The notes: generated by a model not told the origin, from the letters alone. DNA of 64,000 bases from Prevotella sp. AGR2160 (GCF_000424185.1 NZ_AUJK01000002.1:124001-188000); one strand, 5' to 3'. Positions 1 through 6,837 are shown, counted from the first letter of the stretch. Translations and numbers: made by a program.

Positions 1-603
1 CAAAATGGAACTTCTTTGGTTAATGATGACGGTTCTCCTGTCACTAATGCCCAGGAACGTTATTATGCTGATCGTGATACTTTGGTTACTTCTGTTCAGA
101 AAATTTTATCTGATGTTGGTGTTGCTAACGCTAATATTAATAATATTTCTTGTGATTCAGAGATGAAGAAATTACATATCAATTGGTTGCCTAAAAAGTA
201 TAAGGTCGAGATTGATAATATGATTCAGTCTCAACGCAATGATAATAAAGTTGCTGATGCTACTGTTGGTAATCTTAATGCAGGTGCCGATGCTTCACGT
301 GCTTCTGCCGAAAATACTCGTGCTGACACTAAAACTAAAAACTTAACCCGTCCTTATGTTGTTAAAGATGCTCGTAATACCGCTGCTCTTCATGGTCATC
401 AGTCTGTCACCGAATCTAATCGTTCCAAAACAGAATATTGGAACTCTGTTTCTGCTAAAGCTCGTGGTGCTGCTGATTATCAACGTAACGCTTGGCGTTA
501 TGGTCATGGTTTCTGGAATCAACAATTGATCCAATGGGACGGTACTTCACATTTTATTAATCATTCTTTGTTAGGTACACATTTTGGTATTTTTTCTAAA
601 TAA
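1..603 (+). CDS. Microvirus DNA pilot protein (VP2-like), 5' partial
   Basis: The open frame is already running at base 1, so at least 200 residues of the C-terminal part are visible and the start lies outside the window. The visible protein is hydrophilic and rich in Ala, Asn and Ser. It has long helical stretches (for example ATVGNLNAGADASRASAENT) and an aromatic tail with paired Trp (WRYGHGFWNQQ). This composition resembles the minor spike or DNA pilot protein of Microviridae, which forms the tube that delivers phage DNA. Codons end overwhelmingly in T or A, unlike every host gene downstream, which ends codons in C or G. A small membrane-peptide gene and strong palindromes follow, as expected at the end of a small ssDNA phage genome. 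The family assignment is an inference from composition, size and context; another phage structural protein is possible. Confidence 0.5.
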   Translation, partial: QNGTSLVNDDGSPVTNAQERYYADRDTLVTSVQKILSDVGVANANINNISCDSEMKKLHINWLPKKYKVEIDNMIQSQRNDNKVADATVGNLNAGADASRASAENTRADTKTKNLTRPYVVKDARNTAALHGHQSVTESNRSKTEYWNSVSAKARGAADYQRNAWRYGHGFWNQQLIQWDGTSHFINHSLLGTHFGIFSK

Positions 604-618
604 AATCCTTTTGTTTCT

Positions 619-648
619 TTTGTAGTTCAATTTTAATTATTATCTTTG
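619..648 (+). promoter_or_regulatory. Bacteroidetes-type promoter of the phage small ORF
   Basis: TTTG at 619-622 and TATCTTTG at 641-648 are 18 bases apart, matching the Bacteroidetes housekeeping promoter. It lies 18 bases upstream of the small ORF at 667, so the phage peptide would be expressed by host RNA polymerase on a short leader. Confidence 0.6.
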
Positions 649-666
649 CAGTGTTATTCACTGCTA

Positions 667-783
667 ATGGAACGCTTTTTTAAAATTCTTATCGCCTTAG
701 TTGGATCTTATTGGTTCGCTTTGGCTTGTATTGATCTTTTAGGACTTTTGTTCCTATGTCTCTATTTTTATGTAGGAGGTTAA
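667..783 (+). CDS. 38-residue membrane peptide of the prophage
   Basis: ATG at 667, TAA at 781; the 38-residue product begins MERFFKILIALVGSYWFALA and is almost entirely one hydrophobic segment (residues 5-34) with a charged N-terminus (E2, R3, K6). It follows a canonical promoter (TATCTTTG at 641-648), and its last codons form the left arm of a terminator-like palindrome. Codon use matches the AT-rich phage DNA. The product is not recognised. Single-span peptides of this size in small phages can act in lysis or superinfection exclusion, but nothing in the sequence proves either role. Confidence 0.5.
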   Translation: MERFFKILIALVGSYWFALACIDLLGLLFLCLYFYVGG

Positions 784-793
784 CCTCCTACAT
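770..793 (+). terminator. Perfect 24-base palindrome followed by a T run
   Basis: The sequence reads identically on both strands from 770 to 793 (core GTAGGAGGTT / AACCTCCTAC) and is followed by TTTTTT. It overlaps the stop codon of the small ORF. As RNA it would form a long stem with almost no loop ahead of a U tract, which fits an intrinsic terminator. A role in phage replication or packaging is also possible. Confidence 0.55.
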
Positions 794-858
794 TTTTTGT
801 GCTTTTACATATTATCATTTTGAGTTTTCGAAAAATGATATAAGCCGTTCTGTGCGTG

Positions 859-934
859 CGCTAATGAGCGTTAGCGAACCTCTAAAAATCTTGTATTTTC
901 AGTTTCCGTTAGGCGCTTGCCTCCGCCAAGCGTC
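859..934. other. Two further inverted repeats in the phage intergenic region
   Basis: CGCTAA at 859-864 pairs with TTAGCG at 871-876, and CGCTTG at 914-919 pairs with CAAGCG at 927-932. No ORF is credible between 784 and 1070. Small hairpins clustered after the last gene are typical of ssDNA phage intergenic regions (replication origin, packaging signal), but no specific nick site could be identified. Confidence 0.35.
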
Positions 935-964
935 CCTCTCTTGTTTCACTATAGGAAAACTGAC

Positions 965-992
965 AGCACATTTAAAGTATAATTAATGTTAA
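965..992. other. Candidate dif-like (XerC/XerD) attachment site
   Basis: The 28 bases divide as an 11-base arm AGCACATTTAA, a 6-base centre AGTATA and an 11-base arm ATTAATGTTAA. The right arm resembles the XerD half of known dif sites, and the two inner halves are imperfect inverted copies. The site sits where AT-rich phage codon usage ends and host-like sequence begins. Microviral prophages of Bacteroidetes are reported to integrate at dif through the host XerCD recombinase. The left-end copy that would confirm this lies outside the window. Confidence 0.3.
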
Positions 993-1019
993 CAAAATAT
1001 TGTTTTCTTGTTTTTTTTT

Positions 1020-1154
1020 TATCTTTGCACTCGTATTTATCACAATGTCGATAATTCATTTTTGGCTGTTATGAAATTGAGGCTGAGAATTATGATGATG
1101 TTGAACGACATGGGAGTCTGTCTTCTGATGCCCTTTATTTCACGAGCACTTTGA
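1020..1154 (+). other. Promoter and 27-codon orphan ORF at the prophage-host junction
   Basis: TATCTTTG at 1020-1027 after a T tract is a good -7 element. Downstream, ATG 1071 to TGA 1154 encodes 27 residues (MKLRLRIMMMLNDMGVCLLM...) that match nothing I recognise. From 1155 to 1256 I see no gene. This may be the beginning of a host gene truncated when the region was rearranged. Confidence 0.25.
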
Positions 1155-1256
1155 AACAGCTACTCCCTGTGCGGATGATATAGAGGCCGTGAGGAAGTCG
1201 CAGAGTGCGCAGGTCTCTGGCAGCGGTAGCCTTTGATGTCCTGATCGTGATTCCAT

Positions 1257-1808
1257 TCACGGTATGGCTATTTTTTCACCCAACTCTCTCGCCCCGGCTA
1301 TTTCCGGGATATTTCTTTTGTCCATATCATCCGTATGACAAAGAACGTAATGGCCCAGATTGGCCCATTCCATACGTTTCATCAGATAATCGAAATGATC
1401 AATGAGAGGTTGAGGATGACTGCCTCCGGCGGCACACAGCAGCAGTCCGCTCTTGTTGTTGCCATGGAGTTCATCGACCGACTGCTCTGCCAATGCCCAT
1501 AGGCGATCCAACGCGTCTTTCAGGAGTCCACTATATGACCAGAAAAACAAAGGTGTGGCCAGTACGATGACATCGCTCTGCCGATACAGACGATAAATTT
1601 CATCCATATCGTCGCGTTGCGTACAGGGATGCTCGTAATCTTTTCCACCATGAAGGCACCCTAAGCAATGATGTATACGTTTCTCTCGCAAATGAACCAC
1701 TTCTACTTGGTTTCCCTTGCTTTCGGCTCCTTGGCGAAAACTGTCTATCAACGCCTCCGTAAAAGCGTGGGGACGTGAGGAGCCATTCAATATTAAGATC
1801 TTCTTCAT
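1257..1808 (-). CDS. NAD(P)H-dependent FMN reductase / flavodoxin-fold oxidoreductase
   Basis: A 183-residue flavodoxin-fold protein predicted to bind FMN and reduce flavin or quinone-like substrates with NAD(P)H in the cytoplasm. The N-terminus MKKILILNGSSRP holds the phosphate-binding loop (N-G-S-S-R), a CLGCLHGG segment lies near residue 52, and ATPLFFWSYSGLLKDALDR is the conserved motif around the flavin site. The frame is open further upstream to 1988, but MKKILI at 1808 is chosen because it starts the fold exactly and because TAATTTTG lies on the minus strand at 1868-1875. Length is normal for the family. The CxxC-containing loop recalls the iron-sulfur flavoprotein-like branch, although the full cysteine set is absent. 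The physiological substrate is unknown. Confidence 0.8.
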   Translation of the reverse strand: MKKILILNGSSRPHAFTEALIDSFRQGAESKGNQVEVVHLREKRIHHCLGCLHGGKDYEHPCTQRDDMDEIYRLYRQSDVIVLATPLFFWSYSGLLKDALDRLWALAEQSVDELHGNNKSGLLLCAAGGSHPQPLIDHFDYLMKRMEWANLGHYVLCHTDDMDKRNIPEIAGARELGEKIAIP

Positions 1809-1867
1809 ACTTATCTTTCTTTCATTGGATATGCTTTCATACCTTTGTGATGTATACTTTGATGGCA

Positions 1868-1875
1868 CAAAATTA
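1868..1875 (-). promoter_or_regulatory. -7 element of the flavin reductase gene
   Basis: TAATTTTG on the minus strand, about 60 bases upstream of the chosen start, supports MKKILI as the true N-terminus. Confidence 0.5.
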
Positions 1876-1920
1876 AGAAAAAAAGATGAGACCGTCTGCA
1901 GCCGTTCGAGAAAAATATCG

Positions 1921-2049
1921 TAATTTTGCCGGAAGATTAAACGACTGACCAAAATGGATAGATCTGCCGGAATATACGAGGACATCATCTATAAGCTGCC
2001 TAATGTGTACACAAATAAGTACACTTTTATTTGGAGATTTCAAAAATAA
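1921..2049 (+). other. Promoter and 31-codon ORF, likely gene remnant
   Basis: TAATTTTG at 1921-1928 is a -7 element divergent from the flavin reductase. It leads to ATG 1954, which reads MDRSAGIYEDIIYKL and then runs through the toxin-antitoxin operator to TAA 2049. The first 15 residues look like a real N-terminus and the rest is operator DNA, so a former gene has probably been cut by arrival of the toxin-antitoxin module. Confidence 0.25.
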
Positions 2050-2061
2050 CTCGTATATTTG
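2005..2061 (+). promoter_or_regulatory. Promoter and palindromic operator of the Phd/YoeB module
   Basis: GTGTAC at 2005-2010 and GTACAC at 2019-2024 form an inverted repeat with an 8-base spacer. TTTG follows at 2030-2033 and TATATTTG at 2054-2061, 20 bases apart. A palindrome touching the -33 box is the expected binding site for an antitoxin or toxin-antitoxin repressor. Antitoxins of this family repress their own operon. Confidence 0.6.
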
Positions 2062-2084
2062 CGGCAGATAAAGAAAGAAGAGAT

Positions 2085-2342
2085 ATGCAGATTATTACAT
2101 CAAGAGAATTTAGGGCCAACCAAAGAAAATACTTTGATTTAGCCGAGAAGGAGACGATATTGGTTTCCCGTAGGAAAGCACGTCCTATCGTTATAAGCGT
2201 TGCTGACGATGATGATATCCTTTCTAAGGAAGAGCTTCTGTCTATAAATAAAGGCTTGGACGACATCAAGAAAGGAAAAGTATATAAAATGAAGGGTGAC
2301 GAGACACTGGAAGAATTCATAAAGCGAACAGAACATGTATGA
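2085..2342 (+). CDS. Phd/YefM-family antitoxin
   Basis: An 85-residue antitoxin of a type II module. The N-terminal part (MQIITSREFRANQRKYFDLA) is the Phd/YefM DNA-binding fold, with the typical VSRRKARPIVIS strand near residue 27. The acidic C-terminal tail (residues 50-85, ending EEFIKRTEHV) would wrap the toxin. The start at 2085 follows a purine-rich AAGAAAGAAG stretch and sits 24 bases after the -7 element. The stop overlaps the toxin start by 8 bases, giving translational coupling and antitoxin made first. Expected to repress its own promoter through the inverted repeat at 2005-2024. Confidence 0.85.
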   Translation: MQIITSREFRANQRKYFDLAEKETILVSRRKARPIVISVADDDDILSKEELLSINKGLDDIKKGKVYKMKGDETLEEFIKRTEHV

Positions 2343-2604
2343 GATTGAATTTTCCAAACAGGCAAGGGAAGATCTTGCGAAAATGATGAAATCAGACATT
2401 CAATCGTTTAGAAAATTTCAATCTCTCTTACCGGAGCTGAGGGAACATCCTTATACGGGTACAGGACATCCCCATGAGCTTCGCTATTTAAATGGCGTGT
2501 GGTCCAGAAAACTTGACAAGAAAAACCGTCTACGGTATATGGTTAACGAAACAACGGTTATCGTCTTTGTAATCTCGGCAATGGGGCATTATGATGACAA
2601 ATAG
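2335..2604 (+). CDS. yoeB: Txe/YoeB-family toxin, ribosome-dependent mRNA endonuclease
   Basis: An 89-residue RelE-superfamily toxin (E. coli YoeB has 84) that cleaves mRNA in the ribosomal A site when free of antitoxin. Family landmarks are the HPHELRYLNGVWSRKLDKKN stretch (residues 43-62) with Trp-Ser-Arg, the LRYMV strand and the terminal GHYDD motif that carries the catalytic His-Tyr pair. Glu at HE and Arg in WSRKL fit the remaining active-site positions. It overlaps the antitoxin gene by 8 bases. All catalytic positions appear intact, so the toxin is probably active. Confidence 0.87.
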   Translation: MYEIEFSKQAREDLAKMMKSDIQSFRKFQSLLPELREHPYTGTGHPHELRYLNGVWSRKLDKKNRLRYMVNETTVIVFVISAMGHYDDK

Positions 2605-2629
2605 ATAAATTAGTGGTCTGCGGAGCAAT

Positions 2630-2998
2630 ATGAACGGAATATATACAATACTTCTTTTATGCCTGAGCAACGTCTTCATGACGCTCGCCTGGTATGGGCA
2701 TTTACGACTACAGCAGACAGGCGTGACAAGCAACTGGCCCTTGATTGGCGTTATCGCGTTCTCATTGGGCATCGCCTTCTTTGAGTACTGCTGCCAGGTA
2801 CCGGCCAACAGAATCGGGTTCCAAGGCAACGGCGGTCCTTTCTCGCTCGTTCAACTGAAAGTGATCCAGGAATGCATCTCCCTCATCGTCTTCGCAGTCA
2901 TCGCCAACTTCCTCTTTCAGGGACAGTCCCTGCACTGGAATCATGCGGCCGCATTCCTCTGTCTCGTCGCTGCCGTATACTTCGTGTTCATGGAATAA
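2630..2998 (+). CDS. DUF486 / DMT-type small membrane protein
   Basis: A 122-residue integral membrane protein with four hydrophobic segments (about residues 3-22, 36-54, 78-98 and 104-121). The motif EYCCQVPANRIGF, followed by GPFSLVQLKVIQE, is characteristic of the DUF486 (DMT_6) family, distant relatives of drug/metabolite transporters. Its transported substrate is unknown. It starts 26 bases after the toxin gene on the same strand and may be read through from the toxin-antitoxin promoter. The stop is just before a dispersed repeat at 3001. Confidence 0.8.
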   Translation: MNGIYTILLLCLSNVFMTLAWYGHLRLQQTGVTSNWPLIGVIAFSLGIAFFEYCCQVPANRIGFQGNGGPFSLVQLKVIQECISLIVFAVIANFLFQGQSLHWNHAAAFLCLVAAVYFVFME

Positions 2999-3000
2999 GA

Positions 3001-3027
3001 AGGGAGCATGATCAATCCTGTCCCTAC
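3001..3027. repeat. Dispersed palindromic repeat, family A, diverged copy
   Basis: Contains GCATGATCAATC followed by TGTCCCTAC, a variant of the element whose arms are GTAGGGACATGAT and ATCATGTCCCTAC. On the minus strand its GTAGGGAC end provides the TAG stop of the GH53 gene. Confidence 0.7.
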
Positions 3028-4037
3028 TTGGCTGCCTCTGTGAAGGCATCCATGATGGCGGTGGGACGATGGTTGGCGAAGGCACCGAGAGGATACTGTC
3101 CTTCTGCCTCCGGAGCCCAGTAGAACACGCCGTGGCAGTGTCCGTCGCAGTCGTTCCGGGCTGCACGGATCACTGCCTCCATGATTCGCTTGCCCTCGAC
3201 GGGCTTCTGCGCTTCAGCCCCCGTCTCTACTACCATGCATTCAGAACCGTATTTCTGATACAGATGACGGATATTGGCCGCGAAATCCCTGACCGTACCC
3301 TGCCAGTCCTTCTCCAGATTTCCCTTGATGTCCCAGTAAGGATAGACGCTGAGGCCGATCATATCCCAGTGGGCACCAAATTTCTTCAGTCCGTCGAAGA
3401 TGAAGTCATAGCGCTTTTGGTCACAGCCGCCGTCGAGATGGATGATGACCTTTGCCTCTGGATAGACGGCTTTGACAGCCTCATAGCCGGCTTCTGTCAG
3501 GCCCGCATATTGTTGCATGTTGTCCTCTGCCCTATCCATGGGCCACAGGAAGCCATGGGTCGTCTCGTTGCCTACCTGCACCCATTTCACGTCGATGTGA
3601 TGATCCTTCAACAGTTGAAGGACATCATGGGTATGCTCCCACAGCTTCGTCTTCATCTCGCCATAGCCCAGATATTGCCATTGTGCCGGGATGGTCTGCT
3701 TGCCGGGATCAGCCCACCAGTCACTATAATGGAAGTCGATCATCACAGCCATCCCGTAATACCGGGCACGCTTCGCCATCTCCAGGACATCCTGAGCACC
3801 GGAGAATCCCCCACGCGGGTTCACCCATACGCGCAGTCGTACGGCATTGAGGCCGAGCTCATGCATCAGGGCGGTGTTCTCCCGGATTTCACCCTTACTG
3901 TTATAGAGTTTCTCTCCCGCAGCCTCCAGTTCTGTCGTGCCACTGATATCGGCGCCGAGCCAGAAATCCTGCTTGTCCTGTCCGAAGGCGAAGACAGATA
4001 TGGCAAGCATCAAAAAAGATAATACTGTTCTATACAT
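3024..4037 (-). CDS. Secreted GH53 endo-beta-1,4-galactanase
   Basis: A 337-residue secreted glycoside hydrolase of family 53, which cuts beta-1,4-galactan side chains of pectin (arabinogalactan type I). The signal peptide is residues 1-19 (MYRTVLSFLMLAISVFAFGQ). Family motifs follow in order: GADIS near residue 28, LRVWVNPRGG (residues 68-77), DFHYSDWWADPGKQ near residue 102, WVQVGNET with the acid/base Glu near residue 160, and the nucleophile region VVETGAE near residue 273. Length is typical for a single-domain GH53. TAACTTTG on the minus strand at 4060-4067 and TTTG at 4088-4091 form its promoter. Pectic side-chain degradation fits the hexuronate genes elsewhere in the window. The stop codon lies in a family A repeat. 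Confidence 0.93.
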   Translation of the reverse strand: MYRTVLSFLMLAISVFAFGQDKQDFWLGADISGTTELEAAGEKLYNSKGEIRENTALMHELGLNAVRLRVWVNPRGGFSGAQDVLEMAKRARYYGMAVMIDFHYSDWWADPGKQTIPAQWQYLGYGEMKTKLWEHTHDVLQLLKDHHIDVKWVQVGNETTHGFLWPMDRAEDNMQQYAGLTEAGYEAVKAVYPEAKVIIHLDGGCDQKRYDFIFDGLKKFGAHWDMIGLSVYPYWDIKGNLEKDWQGTVRDFAANIRHLYQKYGSECMVVETGAEAQKPVEGKRIMEAVIRAARNDCDGHCHGVFYWAPEAEGQYPLGAFANHRPTAIMDAFTEAAK

Positions 4038-4059
4038 AATTAGATGAAATTGTTGTTGA

Positions 4060-4091
4060 CAAAGTTAAGGAGAAAGTTTGAGACTACCAAA
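4060..4091 (-). promoter_or_regulatory. Promoter of the GH53 gene
   Basis: Minus strand TTTG (4088-4091) and TAACTTTG (4060-4067) are 20 bases apart, giving a leader of roughly 15-20 bases before the start at 4037. Confidence 0.6.
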
Positions 4092-4116
4092 GAAAAAAGA
4101 AAAAAACGGGACATAT

Positions 4117-4180
4117 GTAGGGACATGATTCATCATGTTCCGCCCAATGCGGGTGCGTGGTCGTCCTATTGCGGCCACAC
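4117..4180. repeat. Dispersed repeat, family A plus GC-rich module B
   Basis: GTAGGGACATGATTCATCAT begins at 4117 and is followed by TTCCGCCCAATGCGGGTGCG and a GCGGCCACA stretch ending near 4180. The same A-then-B order recurs at 56114-56200. Confidence 0.75.
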
Positions 4181-4182
4181 AA

Positions 4183-4370
4183 GGAAGATTAGAAATCATT
4201 TCCCGGACGTCATCATCACCGGTCGTGGCGCCGCCGTCTATTCCTGGAGGAACAAGTTCGCGGGCGCCACGATGGTCTTAAACTTCTCCACCATCGGTGA
4301 TGACGCGATGCCTTGGCATCCATTGAATGATCATTCTTTCGAGGCGCTGATGATATTGATGAAATATTGA
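4183..4370 (+). pseudogene. C-terminal fragment of an unrecognised protein
   Basis: The frame ending at 4370 (TGA) reads plausible coding sequence from about 4186 (HFPDVIITGRGAAVYSW...FEALMILMKY), with host-like codon usage. Everything upstream in this frame is repeat DNA. This looks like the last 60 codons of a gene whose front was lost. I do not recognise the family. Confidence 0.3.
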
Positions 4371-4624
4371 TGATCATTGATGGAGGCATCTCGCCCACAT
4401 GTTTTATCCGGTGGCCCGAAATCATACAAATCTTTTCAAATCTTTTTGAATCCTTGAAATCTCTCCCGCGAAGCGGGTAGTTCAAAAAAGAAAACCGGAA
4501 AAACACGATAAAAACCCGCTGCGCGATGCTTCGCAAATGAATAATGGAGAATAGAAAATAGATAATTCTTCATCCAATTATGTTGGATTTAACATTTTTA
4601 ACCAAAAAAGCTAAAGAAAATCAC

Positions 4625-4655
4625 TTGACAAGGGGCTTTGATTGTTGTATCTTTG
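4625..4655 (+). promoter_or_regulatory. Orphan promoter without an obvious gene
   Basis: TTG at 4625-4627 and TATCTTTG at 4648-4655 match the consensus, but the next 270 bases contain no convincing ORF. It could express a small RNA, or be the promoter left by a lost gene. Confidence 0.4.
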
Positions 4656-4745
4656 CCATGTAGACCTAATAACTAGCTGTTACTGAATAATTTGCAAGTA
4701 ATTGCTTTTAAAAAGGATCCCAAAGTAAGGTATGTCTCTGATCAG

Positions 4746-4870
4746 TAGGTGACCGTCCTATAGCGGCCACTCACTCGTCAGATCTTTGCAATTTCGACAT
4801 GTCCCTACATCTTCCCTATCTTCCTTGCGTGGCCGCAACAGGGCGGCCACCTACAAAAGGATCTATGAAT
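4746..4870. repeat. Two module B repeats around a half family A repeat
   Basis: GTAGGTGACCGTCCTATAGC begins near 4746, the half element GACATGTCCCTAC lies at 4797-4809, and GCGTGGCCGCAACAGGGCGG begins near 4828. The trailing ACAAAAGGATCTATGAAT closely matches the end of the copies near 15370, 18205 and 56190, so module B has a defined right boundary. Confidence 0.7.
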
Positions 4871-4927
4871 TGAACGTAAAAAGCTTTTTTCTTCTTGTAA
4901 AGAGGATGATTCTTTTCTTTTTTTTCG

Positions 4928-4935
4928 TATCTTTG
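4928..4935 (+). promoter_or_regulatory. -7 element of pabB
   Basis: TATCTTTG at 4928-4935, 21 bases before the ATG at 4957. Transcription would start about 15 bases upstream of the gene, which argues against the longer frame opening at 4786. Confidence 0.6.
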
Positions 4936-4956
4936 CACCTTGTAAAATTAGGAAGA

Positions 4957-5961
4957 ATGAATAAGAAAGAAGCCATATCATGGATGAACGAAATGGGAAG
5001 AACGGAACGGCCTTTCCTCTTCGCCATCAATTACACAACCACAGACTGCAGAGTATGGCCGTTGGAGCAAGTCCCCGACGACCATGTGGGTTACCAAATA
5101 GGATCGAACACGAATATTGAGAAGTTATCTTCTCCCACAGCCCTTTCGGATCTTCTTCCGTCTCTTGCGCAACAGGCGTCGCCCATCCTTTCGTCTGCTC
5201 CCGAATCTGCCGAATCCTACCACCGCCGTTTCCGGATCGTCAGGAATAACCTTCTGCTGGGCAACAGCTACCTGGTCAATTTAACCAGCAGAATACCCAT
5301 ACGTTCTTCCTTGTCACTGAAGGACTTATTCTTACTCTCCAAAGCGAAATATAAACTATGGCTCAAAGACGAATTCGTCTGTTTCTCCCCCGAAACCTTC
5401 CTGCAGATTCATCAAGGAGAAATCAGTTGTTGTCCGATGAAAGGAACCATCAGGGCCGACGACGAAGGTAGTCTGCAATCGTTGATGGCCGATCCGAAGG
5501 AGGCCGCCGAACATGCTACGATCGTCGACCTCATCCGGAATGACCTCAGTATGGTGGCCAATGAAGTCCGGGTGGAACATTATCGTTATGGTGAAAGGTT
5601 GCATACGGACCATGGTGACCTCTGGCAGACGAGTTCACGCATCACCGGCCGGCTCCCGAATAACTATCGTTGTCATTTAGGTGATATCCTTTTCTCACAA
5701 CTTCCTGCCGGTTCCATTACAGGTGCCCCGAAGCCCAAAACGATGGAGATCATCCAGGCGGCAGAACCCTTTGACCGCGGGTTCTATACGGGTGTTATGG
5801 GCCTCTATCAGAACGGCGATCTCGACAGTGCCGTCATGATCAGGTTCATCGATCTTGAAGACGGTCAATTGTACTTCAAGGCCGGAGGAGGGATTACGAC
5901 ACGAAGCGACTGGAAGAAAGAGTATGAGGAGGTGATCGAAAAAATATATGTACCCAGATAG
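4957..5961 (+). CDS. pabB: Aminodeoxychorismate synthase component I
   Basis: A 334-residue chorismate-binding enzyme that converts chorismate plus ammonia to 4-amino-4-deoxychorismate in folate synthesis. The family core is present: NSYLVNLTSRIP near residue 106, FVCFSPETFL, the CPMKGTIRA motif, IVDLIRNDLS near residue 190, GSITGAPKPKTMEII near residue 253, the FYTGVMGLY strand and GGGITTRSDWKKEYEE at the C-terminus. It lacks the extended N-terminal half of anthranilate synthases, as usual for Bacteroidetes PabB. The start is fixed by TATCTTTG at 4928. In relatives pabC usually follows directly. Here pabC is 4 kb away on the other strand and a damaged efflux operon lies between them. Confidence 0.88.
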   Translation: MNKKEAISWMNEMGRTERPFLFAINYTTTDCRVWPLEQVPDDHVGYQIGSNTNIEKLSSPTALSDLLPSLAQQASPILSSAPESAESYHRRFRIVRNNLLLGNSYLVNLTSRIPIRSSLSLKDLFLLSKAKYKLWLKDEFVCFSPETFLQIHQGEISCCPMKGTIRADDEGSLQSLMADPKEAAEHATIVDLIRNDLSMVANEVRVEHYRYGERLHTDHGDLWQTSSRITGRLPNNYRCHLGDILFSQLPAGSITGAPKPKTMEIIQAAEPFDRGFYTGVMGLYQNGDLDSAVMIRFIDLEDGQLYFKAGGGITTRSDWKKEYEEVIEKIYVPR

Positions 5962-6097
5962 CCTTTTAACCCCATTATTCACCACGGACGATGATTTATC
6001 GGCAGTCTCGTTAGGTGAACAGTGGGCGTGTACCCGCAACATAACGAAGACCGAATGAGAAATCTCTAATCTGACATGAAAGGCTTCTATCCCGGCC

Positions 6098-6805
6098 ATG
6101 GAGACCCTCCGCATCAAGACCATGCTTTACGGACTGAAACAGGAACAGACATCGCTGCTTCTCCAGGAACAGGCGTTATGGAAAGATATCAATACGGTGA
6201 CGGGTACCCATCTACATACCTGCGCGATTACGGATGGTTCTCTCGACGCTGATCTACAGCGCCTCCGGCAACGGCTGGACAGTCCGGCCCTCTCCCACCC
6301 TTCCCTTTCCAGTGTCATGGCTTCCCGTGATGCTTCAGCGTGGGCGTGGAAAGCGGAGAAAGCCAACGCGTTGCCACAGATCGCGTTACAAGGCGAGTAC
6401 GATAAGAACGGAAGTATCGGACACAACTACTTCGCCTTTGGAGCGAATGTCAGTATTCCACTTTGGAACCATAACAAAGGCAACATTGCCGCGGCCCGTG
6501 CCCGTTATGACCAGAGTGTACTGGTGGTCAACCAAGTGCTGACAAAGCTGCGCCGGCAGTGGGAGAACGACTATCAGCAAGCCGTCACCTGGCGTGATGC
6601 CGTCGCCGCACAGTCGCGTCATCTCTCTGCTGACTTGGAGAAAGGCATTGATGCCATGGAGACCCAGATGAAGCATCACAATATCAGTGTGTTGGAGTTT
6701 GTGGATTATTACGGTAATTACAAGGATATGAAATATCAACTTCTGGAGGCTCAGGCTGAACTGCTGAAAGCCCATGAGGCAATCAAATATGATTTAGCAG
6801 AATAA
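6098..6805 (+). pseudogene. C-terminal half of a TolC-family outer-membrane efflux protein
   Basis: The 235 codons encode only the second half of a TolC-like channel: FGANVSIPLWNHNKGNIAAA is the conserved repeat-end motif, and the long alpha-helical tail ends ELLKAHEAIKYDLAE. A full protein has about 400-480 residues with a signal peptide. Here no signal peptide is present and an in-frame stop lies just upstream (around 6076). An ATG happens to lie at 6098, but the fragment could not insert in the outer membrane. It sits directly before the adaptor remnant, in the normal order of an RND or heavy-metal efflux operon. Confidence 0.75.
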
Positions 6806-6837
6806 TGGGTCAATGAATAATATAGGATAGCAGAAAC

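Larger units (their letters stand above)
4371..4956. other. Gene-free interval with repeats and an orphan promoter
   Basis: No credible gene. It holds a short hairpin (CCCGC 4465-4469 / GCGGG 4473-4477), AT-rich DNA, an orphan promoter at 4648-4655, and two module B repeats at 4746-4772 and 4828-4870 flanking a half family A element (4797-4809, GACATGTCCCTAC). It ends in the pabB promoter. Confidence 0.6.

Noticed and set aside
1205..1405. 66-codon frame over the 3' end of the flavin reductase gene
   Set aside because: It is antisense to a well-supported gene and lacks a plausible start signal.
4044..4370. One 108-codon gene covering the repeat and coding fragment
   Set aside because: The first half is family A and B repeat DNA; only the last 60 codons look coding.
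4786..4956. N-terminal extension of PabB
   Set aside because: The extension crosses module B repeat and the -7 box TATCTTTG; the conserved protein begins at 4957.
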